64,000 nucleotides of DNA from assembly GCA_046295175.1 (NCBI GenBank), contig JBKBNY010000008.1, positions 1-64,000 on the forward strand, in the 5' to 3' direction. This document shows positions 17,958 through 26,388 of the stretch, in pieces. The stretch is from JALOLV01 sp046295175 (lineage in GTDB: Bacteria; Bacteroidota; Bacteroidia; Cytophagales; Spirosomataceae). How positions within the stretch are numbered: the first letter of the stretch is position 1; the number at the start of each line of letters is the position of its first letter. Below the pieces are notes generated by a model. The model saw nothing but the letters and a program-made list of their open reading frames with translations. It was not told the DNA's origin and searched no databases. A program made the position numbers and the translations under genes.

Positions 17958-17965
17958 TATTTTTG
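17958..17965 (+). promoter_or_regulatory. Promoter -7 box of the DUF1080 gene
   Basis: TATTTTTG matches TAnnTTTG and lies 27 bases before the ATG at 17993, right after the preceding terminator. Confidence 0.5.
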
Positions 17966-17992
17966 TTTTGTCAGATAACTTATTCAACCCAA

Positions 17993-18679
17993 ATGAAACA
18001 ACTTTGTATTCTATTTTTCCTCATAAGTGCCGTTACTTTTTCGGCTCATTCTCAAGAGATTAGCTTATTCAATGGCAAAGACCTTACGGGCTGGCACGTT
18101 GATGTACCAGATATGGATAACAACCCAAATCTCAAGAGTCCGTTCATAATTCGTAATGGACTGCTGGTGAGTATGGGCAAGCCCGAAGGCCATTTGATTA
18201 CCGATTCGGTTTATAAAAATTACCGCATCGAGGTTCAATACAGATTTGCAGGAGTACCCGGCAATTGTGGTTTATTGGTTCATGCCTCTACGCCTCGCTC
18301 GTTGTATAAAATGTTCCCGAAATCTATCGAAGCCCAAATGATGCACCAAAACGCAGGCGATTTTTGGTGTATTGTAGAAGACATCGAAGTACCCGAAATG
18401 GAAAAACGCCGTGGCCCTAAAAAAGATTGGGGAATCACCGAAGGCAAAGAACGCCGAGTTAAGAACCTGACGGACAATTCTGAAAACGCCGTCGGGTCAT
18501 GGAACACTATGGTTGTAGAATGTCTCGACGACCAAATCAAGGTTTGGGTCAATGGCGATATGGTCAATCATGGATTTAATTGTACCGCACGCAAAGGACA
18601 GATTGCACTTCAGGCCGAGGGTTCTGAAGTAGAATTCAGAAAAGTAGTACTAACGCCGATTACTAAATTGACAGAATGA
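17993..18679 (+). CDS. DUF1080 (3-keto-disaccharide hydrolase-like) secreted protein
   Basis: 228 residues from the ATG at 17993, which begins the signal peptide MKQLCILFFLISAVTFSAHSQ; the longer frame from 17855 runs through the terminator and is not the gene. The concanavalin-like DUF1080 fold is recognised by ISLFNGKDLTGWHV, GNCGLLVHA, SWNTMVVECLDDQIKVWVNGDMVN and KGQIALQAEGSEVEFRKV. Family members are periplasmic or lipoprotein glycoside-processing enzymes; the substrate here is unknown. Confidence 0.9.
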   Translation: MKQLCILFFLISAVTFSAHSQEISLFNGKDLTGWHVDVPDMDNNPNLKSPFIIRNGLLVSMGKPEGHLITDSVYKNYRIEVQYRFAGVPGNCGLLVHASTPRSLYKMFPKSIEAQMMHQNAGDFWCIVEDIEVPEMEKRRGPKKDWGITEGKERRVKNLTDNSENAVGSWNTMVVECLDDQIKVWVNGDMVNHGFNCTARKGQIALQAEGSEVEFRKVVLTPITKLTE

Positions 18680-18692
18680 GCTAAAACCCACA

Positions 18693-18725
18693 CCCTGTCA
18701 GCGTTTTTATCGCTGACAGGGTTTT
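18693..18725 (+). terminator. Terminator after the DUF1080 gene
   Basis: Perfect stem CCCTGTCAGCG / CGCTGACAGGG with a 7-base loop and TTTT after it; flanking AAAACC / GGTTTT allows function on both strands. Confidence 0.85.
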
Positions 18726-18748
18726 ACCATCTTGCTTAAAAAATTCTT

Positions 18749-18982
18749 ATGAACTGGACCAAAGTATTTGAATCAAGAAATGCCATTCGGGCAGAGTTGG
18801 TCAAGAACGAACTTTTATCAAATGAAATAAATTCCGTAGTTTTGAACAAACAAGACCGAAACTACCTCTTTGGCTATCACGAAGTGCTGGTTCAGGAAGA
18901 ACACGCCGCCATCGCCAAAGTAATCATCGAATTATTCAACAGACCTAACACCGATGACATCGAAGCTGACGAATCTATCTAA
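18749..18982 (+). CDS. DUF2007 domain protein (putative signal transducing protein)
   Basis: 77 residues. Small ferredoxin-like domain starting WTKVFESRNAIRAELVKNEL and containing YEVLV-like GYHEVLVQEEHAAIAKVII, as in DUF2007. Role unknown; the gene is often next to cdsA in Bacteroidota. Its end overlaps the cdsA start by 29 bp, so the two are translationally coupled. Confidence 0.85.
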   Translation: MNWTKVFESRNAIRAELVKNELLSNEINSVVLNKQDRNYLFGYHEVLVQEEHAAIAKVIIELFNRPNTDDIEADESI

Positions 18983-19790
18983 TCTTACCCAAAGAATTAT
19001 TGCTGCTGTTGTGGCCATCCCGCTGATGGTTTTTGCAATTTTTTACAATCAATGGAGCTACGGCGTATTATTTTTGCTGATAACGTTATTGACCCAACGC
19101 GAATTCTACAAACTGCTTAAACTCGACGAGAATCTGCCATTGGCATTCTACGGAACCTTCTGCGGAATCCTGATATTCGTACTTACATTCCTTATCGAGG
19201 CCAATATTTTATCGTTCAAATATTATTACGTAATTATTCCGCTACTGACAGCGACATTCTTCATAAAACTTTATAAGAAAAACGACAAAAAGCCTTTTCT
19301 CAATCTCGGTTATACATTCCTCGGCATCATCTACGTAGCCATGCCATTTGCTCTTATCAACGAATTGGTCTTGCAAGATTCGGGCTACAAACCCCAATTG
19401 ATTATGGGCTGCTTGCTACTGCTTTGGGCCAACGATACAGGGGCATATTTTGCCGGAAGATTCTTGGGGCGTCGCAAACTTTTTGAGAGGGTTTCGCCCA
19501 AGAAAACCTGGGAGGGCTTTTTCGGTGGGGCAATAACCGCCCTCGCCGTAGCGTTTATTCTAACAAAGTACTTCCACGATTTGTTGGATTGGCAATGGTA
19601 CGGAGTCGCTACCATTATCTTTACAACTGGCACCCTCGGCGACTTGGTAGAATCGCTTTTTAAAAGGAGTATTTCTATCAAAGATTCGGGTTCGATGATA
19701 CCCGGTCACGGTGGCTTTATGGATAGATTCGATGGGTTATTGCTTTCAATTCCGTTTATTATTACCTTTCTAAAAATTTTCAGCCCCTAA
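18954..19790 (+). CDS. cdsA: Phosphatidate cytidylyltransferase
   Basis: 278 residues. Makes CDP-diacylglycerol from phosphatidic acid and CTP in the inner membrane, the entry to phospholipid synthesis. About eight membrane segments. The family signature near the C-terminus is complete: LFKRSISIKDSG followed by MIPGHGGFMDRFDGL, with the metal-binding aspartates; WANDTGAYFAGRFLGRRKLF and SPKKTWEGFFGG are also typical. The ATG lies inside the DUF2007 gene. Confidence 0.97.
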   Translation: MTSKLTNLSNLTQRIIAAVVAIPLMVFAIFYNQWSYGVLFLLITLLTQREFYKLLKLDENLPLAFYGTFCGILIFVLTFLIEANILSFKYYYVIIPLLTATFFIKLYKKNDKKPFLNLGYTFLGIIYVAMPFALINELVLQDSGYKPQLIMGCLLLLWANDTGAYFAGRFLGRRKLFERVSPKKTWEGFFGGAITALAVAFILTKYFHDLLDWQWYGVATIIFTTGTLGDLVESLFKRSISIKDSGSMIPGHGGFMDRFDGLLLSIPFIITFLKIFSP

Positions 19791-19812
19791 CCCCAGAGGG
19801 GAATTTTAACAT

Positions 19813-20532
19813 ATGAGACTACTATTTTCTGTCATTATTTGCTTCTTTTTAGCCCCCTTCTGGGGGGACGGGGGGCTTTTTGCCCAAGGCGAAATCAAAT
19901 ATATCACGTTTTCGGGTGTAGTACTCGATGCCAAAACCAAAGAGCCGCTTCCGGGTGCCTACGTAACAATCCCACAGGCGGGGCGTGGTACACTCACCAA
20001 CGCCCGCGGGTACTTCATTATCAATGTTTTTCCGGGCGATACTTTAGTGTTTAGTTTTATTGGTTTCAAAAAGCAATACCACATCATTCCTCGTAAAACA
20101 GAGTTAGATTATTCGGTAATTGTTGAGATGCGAGAGGATGCTAAAATGTTAAAAGAAGTTAAAGTTTATCCTTTTAGCACCGAAGAAGAATTCAAGCAAG
20201 CACTCGTAGATATGCAACTCCCCGACGAGAAAGAACGCCGAATTTTGGAGCAGACATTTAGCAAAGAAAATGTGGCCATCATGGCGGCGTTTCATGGCAT
20301 GAGTGCCGATGCCAACTTTAGGTACGCCATGAATCAGCAGAATAACGCCTTGCAGAATCGGGGTATGGTCACGACCAATCCGTTGCTCAATCCGTTTTCT
20401 TGGATAAACTTTATTCGCTCTGCCAAAAACGGCGATTTGAAAAAAGACGACTCTTGGAAAGCCGCCGCAAAACAGCAGCCTAAAGAGACCGTCACGCGGG
20501 ATGAATTATACCGAAGAGGTAAAGGAAATTGA
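19813..20532 (+). CDS. Carboxypeptidase-regulatory-like domain protein
   Basis: 239 residues. The signal peptide (about 1-25) is unusual: its second half, APFWGDGGLFAQ, is encoded by a GC-rich palindromic repeat. Residues 30-110 form a CarbopepD_reg-like beta-sandwich (FSGVVLDAKTKEPLPGAYV, GTLTNARGYFIINV, FSFIGFKK) normally found at the N-terminus of TonB-dependent outer-membrane proteins; here no barrel follows. The C-terminal 130 residues are helical and polar. Envelope protein of unknown role, 22 bases after cdsA. Confidence 0.75.
   Translation: MRLLFSVIICFFLAPFWGDGGLFAQGEIKYITFSGVVLDAKTKEPLPGAYVTIPQAGRGTLTNARGYFIINVFPGDTLVFSFIGFKKQYHIIPRKTELDYSVIVEMREDAKMLKEVKVYPFSTEEEFKQALVDMQLPDEKERRILEQTFSKENVAIMAAFHGMSADANFRYAMNQQNNALQNRGMVTTNPLLNPFSWINFIRSAKNGDLKKDDSWKAAAKQQPKETVTRDELYRRGKGN
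19851..19886. repeat. GC-rich palindromic repeat inside a coding region
   Basis: AGCCCCC pairs with GGGGGGCT within the signal-peptide codons. Similar C-rich/G-rich pieces occur at about 19784-19802 (cccctaaccccagagggga) and 24362-24382 (ccccctgctggggttaggg), so this looks like a short interspersed repeat family. Confidence 0.6.
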
Positions 20533-20542
20533 CATATCAGTA

Positions 20543-20564
20543 GCACGGGTTTCCGAACCCGTGC
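20543..20564 (+). terminator. Hairpin after the CarbopepD-like gene
   Basis: GCACGGGTT-tccg-AACCCGTGC, a perfect 9-bp stem, 10 bases after the stop. No T-run follows, so it may be a repeat-type palindrome rather than a classical terminator. Confidence 0.5.
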
Positions 20565-20701
20565 ATAAATCTTTATCAGTTTAGAGCTTTTACATTAAGT
20601 TTTTGTAAAAATCTGCCCCAAAATATTCAGTATTTCTTCAATCAGAATACTTCATCATATACAATAAGCTCATTTTCAAGCAATTAACACTTCTCCATAG
20701 T

Positions 20702-20746
20702 TTATCCACACGTTCCGTGAAACATTCGTGGAAATTCCGTGAAACA
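20702..20746. promoter_or_regulatory. DnaA-box and parS-half-site cluster upstream of parA
   Basis: TTATCCACA (20702-20710) is a perfect DnaA box. Then TTCCGTGAAACA occurs at 20713-20724 and again at 20735-20746, with TTCGTGGAA between. CGTGAAACA is exactly one half of the bacterial parS palindrome TGTTTCACGTGAAACA; the other half is missing. Possibly a diverged parS or ParB autoregulation site. Confidence 0.4.
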
Positions 20747-20810
20747 TTTTCTTGTTACTTCGGCCATAAAGTCGGATATTTGAACCCAAGAATTTCCTAA
20801 ACCACTCCAA

Positions 20811-21590
20811 ATGGGAAAAATTATTGCAATTGCCAATCAGAAAGGTGGTGTTGGCAAAACCACCACAACCATAAATTTGGCTGCCAGTTTGGCTGCTCTC
20901 GAATTTCGTACTTTAATAGTTGATGCCGACCCTCAAGCCAATGCTACTTCGGGGCTTGGATTCAACCCCAAAGAAGTCGAGAACAGTATCTATGAATGTA
21001 TGGTCGATGGGATTCGCCCAAGAGATATTATCATTCAGACCGACTTCCCAAATCTTGATTTGTTGCCGTCTCATATCGACCTTGTAGGTGCCGAAATCGA
21101 GATGATTAACCTCCCGAAGCGTGAAGAAAAAATGAAAGAGGCCTTGATGGACGTCAAAGATGCCTATGATTTTGTTATCATAGACTGTTCGCCATCGTTG
21201 GGTCTTATCGTTATCAATAGCCTTACAGCGGCCGACTCGGTCGTGATTCCGGTACAGTGCGAGTACTTTGCTCTCGAAGGTTTGGGTAAATTGCTCAATA
21301 CCATCAAGATTATCCAGACTCGTCTGAATCCGTCATTGACAATCGAAGGTATCTTATTGACAATGTACGATTTGCGTGTAAGACTCTCGAATCAAGTAGT
21401 GCATGAGGTTACGACTCACTTCCAGAACATGGTTTTCCAGACCTTGATTCCGAGAAACATTCGTCTTTCAGAATCACCAAGTTATGGTGTGCCAGCACTC
21501 GCTCAAGATGCCGATAGTAAAGGAGCAATCAGCTACCTAAACCTCGCTCGCGAGATTCTGATGAAAAACAACATGTTGGTAATGGAATAA
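20811..21590 (+). CDS. parA: ParA-type chromosome partitioning ATPase
   Basis: 259 residues, Soj/ParA size without N-terminal HTH. Deviant Walker A KGGVGKTTTTINLA (residues 11-24), A' motif VDADPQANAT, Walker B FVIIDCSPSLG. ATP-dependent dimer that binds DNA non-specifically and works with ParB-parS to segregate origins. First gene of the parA-parB-DUF5683-dapB-lepB cluster common in this phylum. Confidence 0.97.
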   Translation: MGKIIAIANQKGGVGKTTTTINLAASLAALEFRTLIVDADPQANATSGLGFNPKEVENSIYECMVDGIRPRDIIIQTDFPNLDLLPSHIDLVGAEIEMINLPKREEKMKEALMDVKDAYDFVIIDCSPSLGLIVINSLTAADSVVIPVQCEYFALEGLGKLLNTIKIIQTRLNPSLTIEGILLTMYDLRVRLSNQVVHEVTTHFQNMVFQTLIPRNIRLSESPSYGVPALAQDADSKGAISYLNLAREILMKNNMLVME

Positions 21591-21700
21591 CCAGTTACTA
21601 ATCAACGAATTAGCAAAAGTCTAATTCTTCAATTTTAGAAAAAAACAGTTTGAAAATTGGCTGTGAATCTGAGGTTTTCAAACACAAAACATAAAAACTG

Positions 21701-22630
21701 ATGGACAACAAATTAGCAACAAAGAATAAAATGACAGGTCTGGGGAGAGGTCTTGGAGCTTTGCTGTCAGATACGGATACGCCTCAACAACCACGAGAGC
21801 AGCGTGAGGTTGTTACACGTAGGCTCGAAGCCATCAGTTCGATGCATGAGATTTCGGTCGATAGCATCGAAACAAACCCTTTTCAACCACGTACCCACTT
21901 CGACCAGGAAGCACTTCAAGAATTGGCAGAGTCTATCAAGGTTTTGGGAATTATCCAGCCCATTACTGTAAAAGACGCTGGCAACGGAAAATATACATTG
22001 ATTTCTGGGGAACGCCGTCTGCAAGCCTCAAAACTGGCGGGCTTACGCACGATTCCTGCTTACATACGCACGGCCGATGACCAACAAATGCTCGAAATGG
22101 CATTGATTGAGAACATCCAACGTGAAAACCTCAACGCCATCGAGATTGCCCTTAGTTATTCGAGATTATTGAACGAATTTAGCCTCAAACAAGAGCAATT
22201 GGGCGATAGAGTCGGCAAAAACCGCACGACTGTCAATAATTATTTGCGATTGTTGAAACTCCCACCCGATATTCAGGCGGCGGTTCGCGATAACCAAATC
22301 ACGATGGGACACGCCCGTGCCTTAATCAACATTGATAATCCTGAAACACAATTGGTGCTTTTCAAGAAGATGATTGACGAAGAATGGTCGGTACGAAAAG
22401 TAGAAGAAGCCGTCAGAAATCTTATCAATGGCGACAAACAAGATGTAAAAGCAGCCCGTACTCCATCAATAAAACAAGAGATTTCTTCGTTACAGTTTAA
22501 ATTAGCGGGGTATTTCGGTACCAAAGTGCTTATCCGTGCCGACGATAAGCACAAAGGCGAAATCAAGATTCCGTTTGCTTCGAAAGAAGAATTAGACAAA
22601 ATCTTGAATGCCATTAAAGTAGAATCATAA
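21701..22630 (+). CDS. parB: ParB/Spo0J chromosome partitioning protein
   Basis: 309 residues. The N-terminus has GLGRGLGALLSD, the ParA-stimulating motif. The ParB/Srx CTP-binding domain follows with NPFQPRTHFDQEALQELAESI, GERRLQASKLAG and ENIQRENLNAIE, then the HTH KQEQLGDRVGKNRTTVNNYLRLLKL (in two parts) and a C-terminal dimerisation region. CTP-dependent clamp loaded at parS. Separated by 110 bp from parA. Confidence 0.97.
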   Translation: MDNKLATKNKMTGLGRGLGALLSDTDTPQQPREQREVVTRRLEAISSMHEISVDSIETNPFQPRTHFDQEALQELAESIKVLGIIQPITVKDAGNGKYTLISGERRLQASKLAGLRTIPAYIRTADDQQMLEMALIENIQRENLNAIEIALSYSRLLNEFSLKQEQLGDRVGKNRTTVNNYLRLLKLPPDIQAAVRDNQITMGHARALINIDNPETQLVLFKKMIDEEWSVRKVEEAVRNLINGDKQDVKAARTPSIKQEISSLQFKLAGYFGTKVLIRADDKHKGEIKIPFASKEELDKILNAIKVES

Positions 22631-22697
22631 AAAATGTTAAAAGTACATTATCGAGCCTAAGTTGATTTATTTTTGTGGCTCGGTAAATAAATATAAA

Positions 22698-23342
22698 ATG
22701 TTGGTTTTGAGGAATTTAATCGTTTTGGCAGTAGTATTCATAGGGTTTTCAATCCAGAAAATTCACGCCCAAAAATTGGATTCTCTCAAAAAAGTGGCAG
22801 TAGATTCGGTTAAAAAGATACTCCCCGACACCAGTAAAAAGAGCAAGTTTCCGTTTAGAGAAGTATTCGGAATCGACTCAGTGAAACGTAAAAACCTACC
22901 TCGGGTGGCTTTGTATCGCTCGATACTCCTTCCGGGTTGGGGGCAAGCTACAAACAAGCAAAAATGGCTGATTCCAATCATTTATGCAGGTGCAGGCGGA
23001 GCAGTTTACTCGGTTTGGTGGAACAACGACAAATATAAATTCTATCGAAATTACCTCATAAAAGCCCAGTCGGGGAGTGTAATGATAGAATTCGATGGTG
23101 TTGAAGTCGGGCCATTTACCAAAGAACAAATCGAACCACAGGTAAATCTATATCGCCGTCAGCGAGATTTAACTTGGATTGGTTTTGCGGTCGGATGGGC
23201 ATTGCAAGCCGTGCAAGCCAATGTGCAGGCTCACCTCCGAACTTTCGACACAAGCGATGATATTTCGTTTAAAATCGAACCAACTTTTCAAAGTACTTTT
23301 GGAATGGCTTCGGTCGGTTTGGGAGTTAGAGTTACTTTTTAA
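22698..23342 (+). CDS. DUF5683 domain protein
   Basis: 214 residues from the ATG at 22698. Signal peptide MLVLRNLIVLAVVFIGFSIQKIHAQ (written in part: hydrophobic core 7-20), then a Lys/Ser-rich linker. The DUF5683 core has ALYRSILLPGWGQATNKQKW, two membrane segments (IIYAGAGGAVYSVWW and WIGFAVGWALQAVQANVQAHL), and a C-terminal strand GVRVTF. Envelope protein of unknown role, conserved between parB and dapB in Bacteroidota. Confidence 0.88.
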   Translation: MLVLRNLIVLAVVFIGFSIQKIHAQKLDSLKKVAVDSVKKILPDTSKKSKFPFREVFGIDSVKRKNLPRVALYRSILLPGWGQATNKQKWLIPIIYAGAGGAVYSVWWNNDKYKFYRNYLIKAQSGSVMIEFDGVEVGPFTKEQIEPQVNLYRRQRDLTWIGFAVGWALQAVQANVQAHLRTFDTSDDISFKIEPTFQSTFGMASVGLGVRVTF

Positions 23343-23406
23343 GGTGTTTCTTACCAAAACCAAAGTAATTGATTAATAAATAGAGAATAAAAATTTACTT
23401 TCATAA

Positions 23407-24126
23407 ATGCGAATAGCACTATTAGGCTACGGAAAAATGGGCAGGGTAATCGAACAGATTGCACTGCAACGTGGACACGAAATCGTAGCAAAAATTGATG
23501 TATCGAACCGCCAAGACCTCGAAAGTCTGACACCTCAAAATACTGATGCCATCATTGAGTTTAGCTCTCCAGAAGCTGCTTACGAAAATCTCAAAACTTG
23601 CATGAAGCAAGGTTTAGCAACGGTTTGTGGCACAACGGGCTGGCTACAACACAAGCCCGAAATCGAGCAGATGTGTAATGACAACGGTGCGGCGTTTTTC
23701 TATGCTTCAAATTACAGCATTGGTGTAAATCTTTTCTTTGAATTGAATAAAAAATTGGCTCAACTGATGAATCCTCACATGGCGAGCTATACCGTAACAA
23801 GCACCGAGATTCATCATACCGAAAAGAAAGATTCGCCAAGCGGCACAGCCATTACACTGGCCGAAGGCATCATCGAAAACCTCGACGGTAAAGAAAAATA
23901 CGTCAACAATGCCATTCCTGCGGCAGATGAAGTAGCTATTTGGTCGGCTCGTGAAGGCAAAGTACCCGGTACTCATACCATCAAGTATATCTCAGATGTT
24001 GACCAAATCGAAATCACGCACGTGGCTCATAGCCGTCAGGGTTTTGCTTTGGGAGCAGTTATCGCGGCTGAGTGGTTGGCGGGTAAAAAAGGTGTTTTCT
24101 CGATGAAAGAATTATTGGGGATATAG
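23407..24126 (+). CDS. dapB: 4-hydroxy-tetrahydrodipicolinate reductase
   Basis: 239 residues. NAD(P)H-dependent step of the lysine/diaminopimelate pathway. N-terminal Rossmann motif LLGYGKMGRVIE, ATVCGTTGW, and the catalytic/signature region EIHHTEKKDSPSGTA with the active-site His pair and Lys. Slightly shorter than the E. coli enzyme, as in other Bacteroidota. Together with dapF (29.1 kb) and lysC (47.5 kb), three genes of the pathway lie in this window but in separate operons. Confidence 0.97.
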   Translation: MRIALLGYGKMGRVIEQIALQRGHEIVAKIDVSNRQDLESLTPQNTDAIIEFSSPEAAYENLKTCMKQGLATVCGTTGWLQHKPEIEQMCNDNGAAFFYASNYSIGVNLFFELNKKLAQLMNPHMASYTVTSTEIHHTEKKDSPSGTAITLAEGIIENLDGKEKYVNNAIPAADEVAIWSAREGKVPGTHTIKYISDVDQIEITHVAHSRQGFALGAVIAAEWLAGKKGVFSMKELLGI

Positions 24127-24385
24127 GCATTGGAGTAAGGTCTAATGATGAATTAATCGAATGGCTCGAATACATCGAATTTAGTATATAATCAACTAAA
24201 TATCAGCATTTTTTAATTAAAATCAATAAATTATTCTGTTTCAGTTTTTAATATTTGTTAATCATTAAAACGTTGATGCTCAAAATAGTTAAACATAACG
24301 ATTAACTATTCCCGATTAACCACTTATTTTATAAATTATTAATCTAACAAATCTAAACAAGTCCCCCTGCTGGGGTTAGGGATTT

Positions 24386-25513
24386 ATGACAGAAAAAGCA
24401 AAAACAGCAAAGAAAAAATCAGCGTTTAGAGAGTGGCTCGATTCTATCGCTTTTGCCGTTGTGGCAGCTACGCTTATCAGATGGTTATTCTTAGAAGCAT
24501 ATACGATTCCGACAGGTTCGATGGAGAAAAGTTTATTAATCAACGATTTCTTATTCGTTAGTAAGCTTCATTACGGTACTCGCACACCAAAAACTATCAT
24601 TCAGTTGCCATTGACTCACCAAAAAATCTGGTTTACTGATATTCCTTCGTATTCAAAAGCAATCCAATTGCCACAGTATCGTTTGCCAGGTTTTACGAGT
24701 GTAAAGAATGGTGATGTTGTTGTATTCAACTATCCAGGATGCCCTTCGAGACCCGATAGTTTTGGCGGATACGATGCTCACCCTGTAGATTTACGTACCA
24801 ATTATATCAAACGTTGTATCGGTATCGGTGGCGACCAAATCGAAATTCGTGACGGACAAGCGTATGTAAACGGGAAGAAATTCGATAACCCAGAAAATAT
24901 GCAACAAACGTATCTTTTGGAAACCAATACGGCTATCAACGAAAAGATTTTTAAAAAATACGACATCAACGAATCTGACTACCAAGTTGCGGGCGAAAAT
25001 TCTTACCAGATTACTGCCACTGCAAAGGCCGTTGAAGGCTTGAAAACCCTCGATTTTGTAAAGAATATCAAACCGATTCTATTTGCCAAAGGAGATACTC
25101 TTAGTAGCATGGGACAGGAGACATTCCCGCAGAATAACCGCTTATTCCCTTGGAATCGTGATAATTACGGCCCAATAACCGTTCCGAAAGAAGGAATGAC
25201 CGTACAACTCGACGAGAAAAATACGGCATTGTATTGGGGAGTAATCACAACATTCGACCATAACGAAAATGCCAAGTACGAAAACGGTAAAATCTACGTG
25301 GATGGCAAGCAGATTACGTCTTATACATTCAAACAGAATTATTATTTCATGATGGGCGATAACCGCCACGGCTCGGATGATTCTCGTTTTTGGGGATTTG
25401 TACCCGAAGACCACATCGTGGGTAAAGCGGTATTCATTTGGATGTCGATTGATGCCGATGGTAGTTTCTTAAACAAAATCCGTTGGAGCAGATTATTCTC
25501 GATAATTAAGTAA
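24386..25513 (+). CDS. lepB: Signal peptidase I
   Basis: 375 residues, the long form typical of Bacteroidota, with a large insertion (about 150-310) in the periplasmic domain. N-terminal membrane anchor around residues 20-38. Catalytic Ser45 in PTGSMEKSL; general base Lys near residue 142 in NYIKRCIGIGGD. Box E appears as MMGDNRHGSDDSRFWGFVP. It cleaves signal peptides of exported proteins. The 260 bp upstream of it are AT-rich with no ORF and carry a short C/G-rich repeat just before the start. Confidence 0.96.
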   Translation: MTEKAKTAKKKSAFREWLDSIAFAVVAATLIRWLFLEAYTIPTGSMEKSLLINDFLFVSKLHYGTRTPKTIIQLPLTHQKIWFTDIPSYSKAIQLPQYRLPGFTSVKNGDVVVFNYPGCPSRPDSFGGYDAHPVDLRTNYIKRCIGIGGDQIEIRDGQAYVNGKKFDNPENMQQTYLLETNTAINEKIFKKYDINESDYQVAGENSYQITATAKAVEGLKTLDFVKNIKPILFAKGDTLSSMGQETFPQNNRLFPWNRDNYGPITVPKEGMTVQLDEKNTALYWGVITTFDHNENAKYENGKIYVDGKQITSYTFKQNYYFMMGDNRHGSDDSRFWGFVPEDHIVGKAVFIWMSIDADGSFLNKIRWSRLFSIIK

Positions 25514-25535
25514 TCATTCATAGATAATTACCACC

Positions 25536-25571
25536 AAAGCGGGGTGAAACACTGGTTTCATCCCGCTTTTT
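25536..25571 (+). terminator. Terminator after lepB
   Basis: AAAGCGGGgTGAAAC / GTTTCATCCCGCTTTTT: long stem with a 4-base loop and T-run, 23 bases after the stop. Confidence 0.85.
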
Positions 25572-25650
25572 GTTTGCGTTGAATTTACGAAAGAAAAAAT
25601 ATATCAAAAATATTTTCCAATATGTAAAATATATTTTACTTTTAGTCCGT

Positions 25651-25658
25651 TATATTTG
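25651..25658 (+). promoter_or_regulatory. Promoter -7 box for the membrane/XRE pair
   Basis: TATATTTG, a perfect TAnnTTTG box, 27 bases before the ATG at 25685. Confidence 0.5.
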
Positions 25659-25684
25659 TCGTAAACTTAAAATTAAAAAAAGCT

Positions 25685-26137
25685 ATGTTACCAAGATTCT
25701 TATTTCCGTTTCGCTACAAAATGATTGGCTGGATAATTACCCTGCCTCTCATGATTTTTGGAATTTCGAGTATGATATTCCAATTCGAGATTGATTTTTT
25801 TACAGTTAAATTACCCTTTAAGTACTTTTTAGCCGATGATTTTCTGAATAAAGATGAAACCGTTTTGCGGTTAGGAGATGAATTCGTTATTGTCGGGCTA
25901 ATCATCGGTTTGTTGCTTATTGCATTTTCAAAAGAAAGAATCGAAGACGAATACGTTTCACAAGTAAGGCTTGAGTCTCTACAATGGGCAATTTATGTTA
26001 ATTTTGGATTTTTAATCATCGCAACACTCTTTGTTTATGGCGGCGATTATTTTACCATCTTGCTTTACAACATGTTTACGCCGCTACTGATATTTATCAT
26101 TCGTTTTTATTATGTGTTGTATCTCAAAAAATCTTGA
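25685..26137 (+). CDS. Four-helix integral membrane protein, unknown
   Basis: 150 residues. Predicted membrane segments at about 13-31, 59-78, 95-113 and 121-143; charged loop SKERIEDEYVSQVRLESLQWA between the second and third. Architecture and pairing with the following small XRE regulator (gap of 2 bases) match a common bacterial two-gene unit of multi-pass protein plus YozG-like HTH. Function unknown; regulation by the partner is inferred. Confidence 0.6.
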   Translation: MLPRFLFPFRYKMIGWIITLPLMIFGISSMIFQFEIDFFTVKLPFKYFLADDFLNKDETVLRLGDEFVIVGLIIGLLLIAFSKERIEDEYVSQVRLESLQWAIYVNFGFLIIATLFVYGGDYFTILLYNMFTPLLIFIIRFYYVLYLKKS

Positions 26138-26139
26138 AT

Positions 26140-26340
26140 ATGAAAAACCGAATCAGAATAGAGAGGGCGATATTAGACATAACCCAAGCCGATTTGGCCG
26201 ATAAAGTAAACGTCAGTCGCCAAACAATAAATGCCATCGAGAGTAACAAATACGTACCTTCGGCCGTTTTAGCTATGAAGATTGCTCGGGTTTTCTTGAA
26301 GCCAGTCGAAGAAGTATTTGAATTAGAAGAAAATGATTGA
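26140..26340 (+). CDS. Small XRE/Cro-type regulator
   Basis: 66 residues from the ATG at 26140 (an in-frame TTG two codons earlier is less likely). Almost only HTH: RIRIERAILDITQADLADKV, then SRQTINAIESNKYVPS and MKIARVFLKPVEEVFEL, the typical YgzD/YozG-like short regulator that represses its own operon. It starts 2 bases after the membrane gene stop. Confidence 0.88.
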   Translation: MKNRIRIERAILDITQADLADKVNVSRQTINAIESNKYVPSAVLAMKIARVFLKPVEEVFELEEND

Positions 26341-26388
26341 GAAATTATTTTTTTTATCTAAATTAACCGACCGAATCATTGAAAAAGA

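Noticed and set aside
17855..17992. N-terminal extension of the DUF1080 protein
   Set aside because: It overlaps the A-type carrier gene and a strong terminator; the signal peptide begins at 17993.
20690..20810. Chromosomal origin oriC
   Set aside because: Only a single DnaA box and no cluster or AT-rich unwinding region with dnaA/gyrB neighbours.
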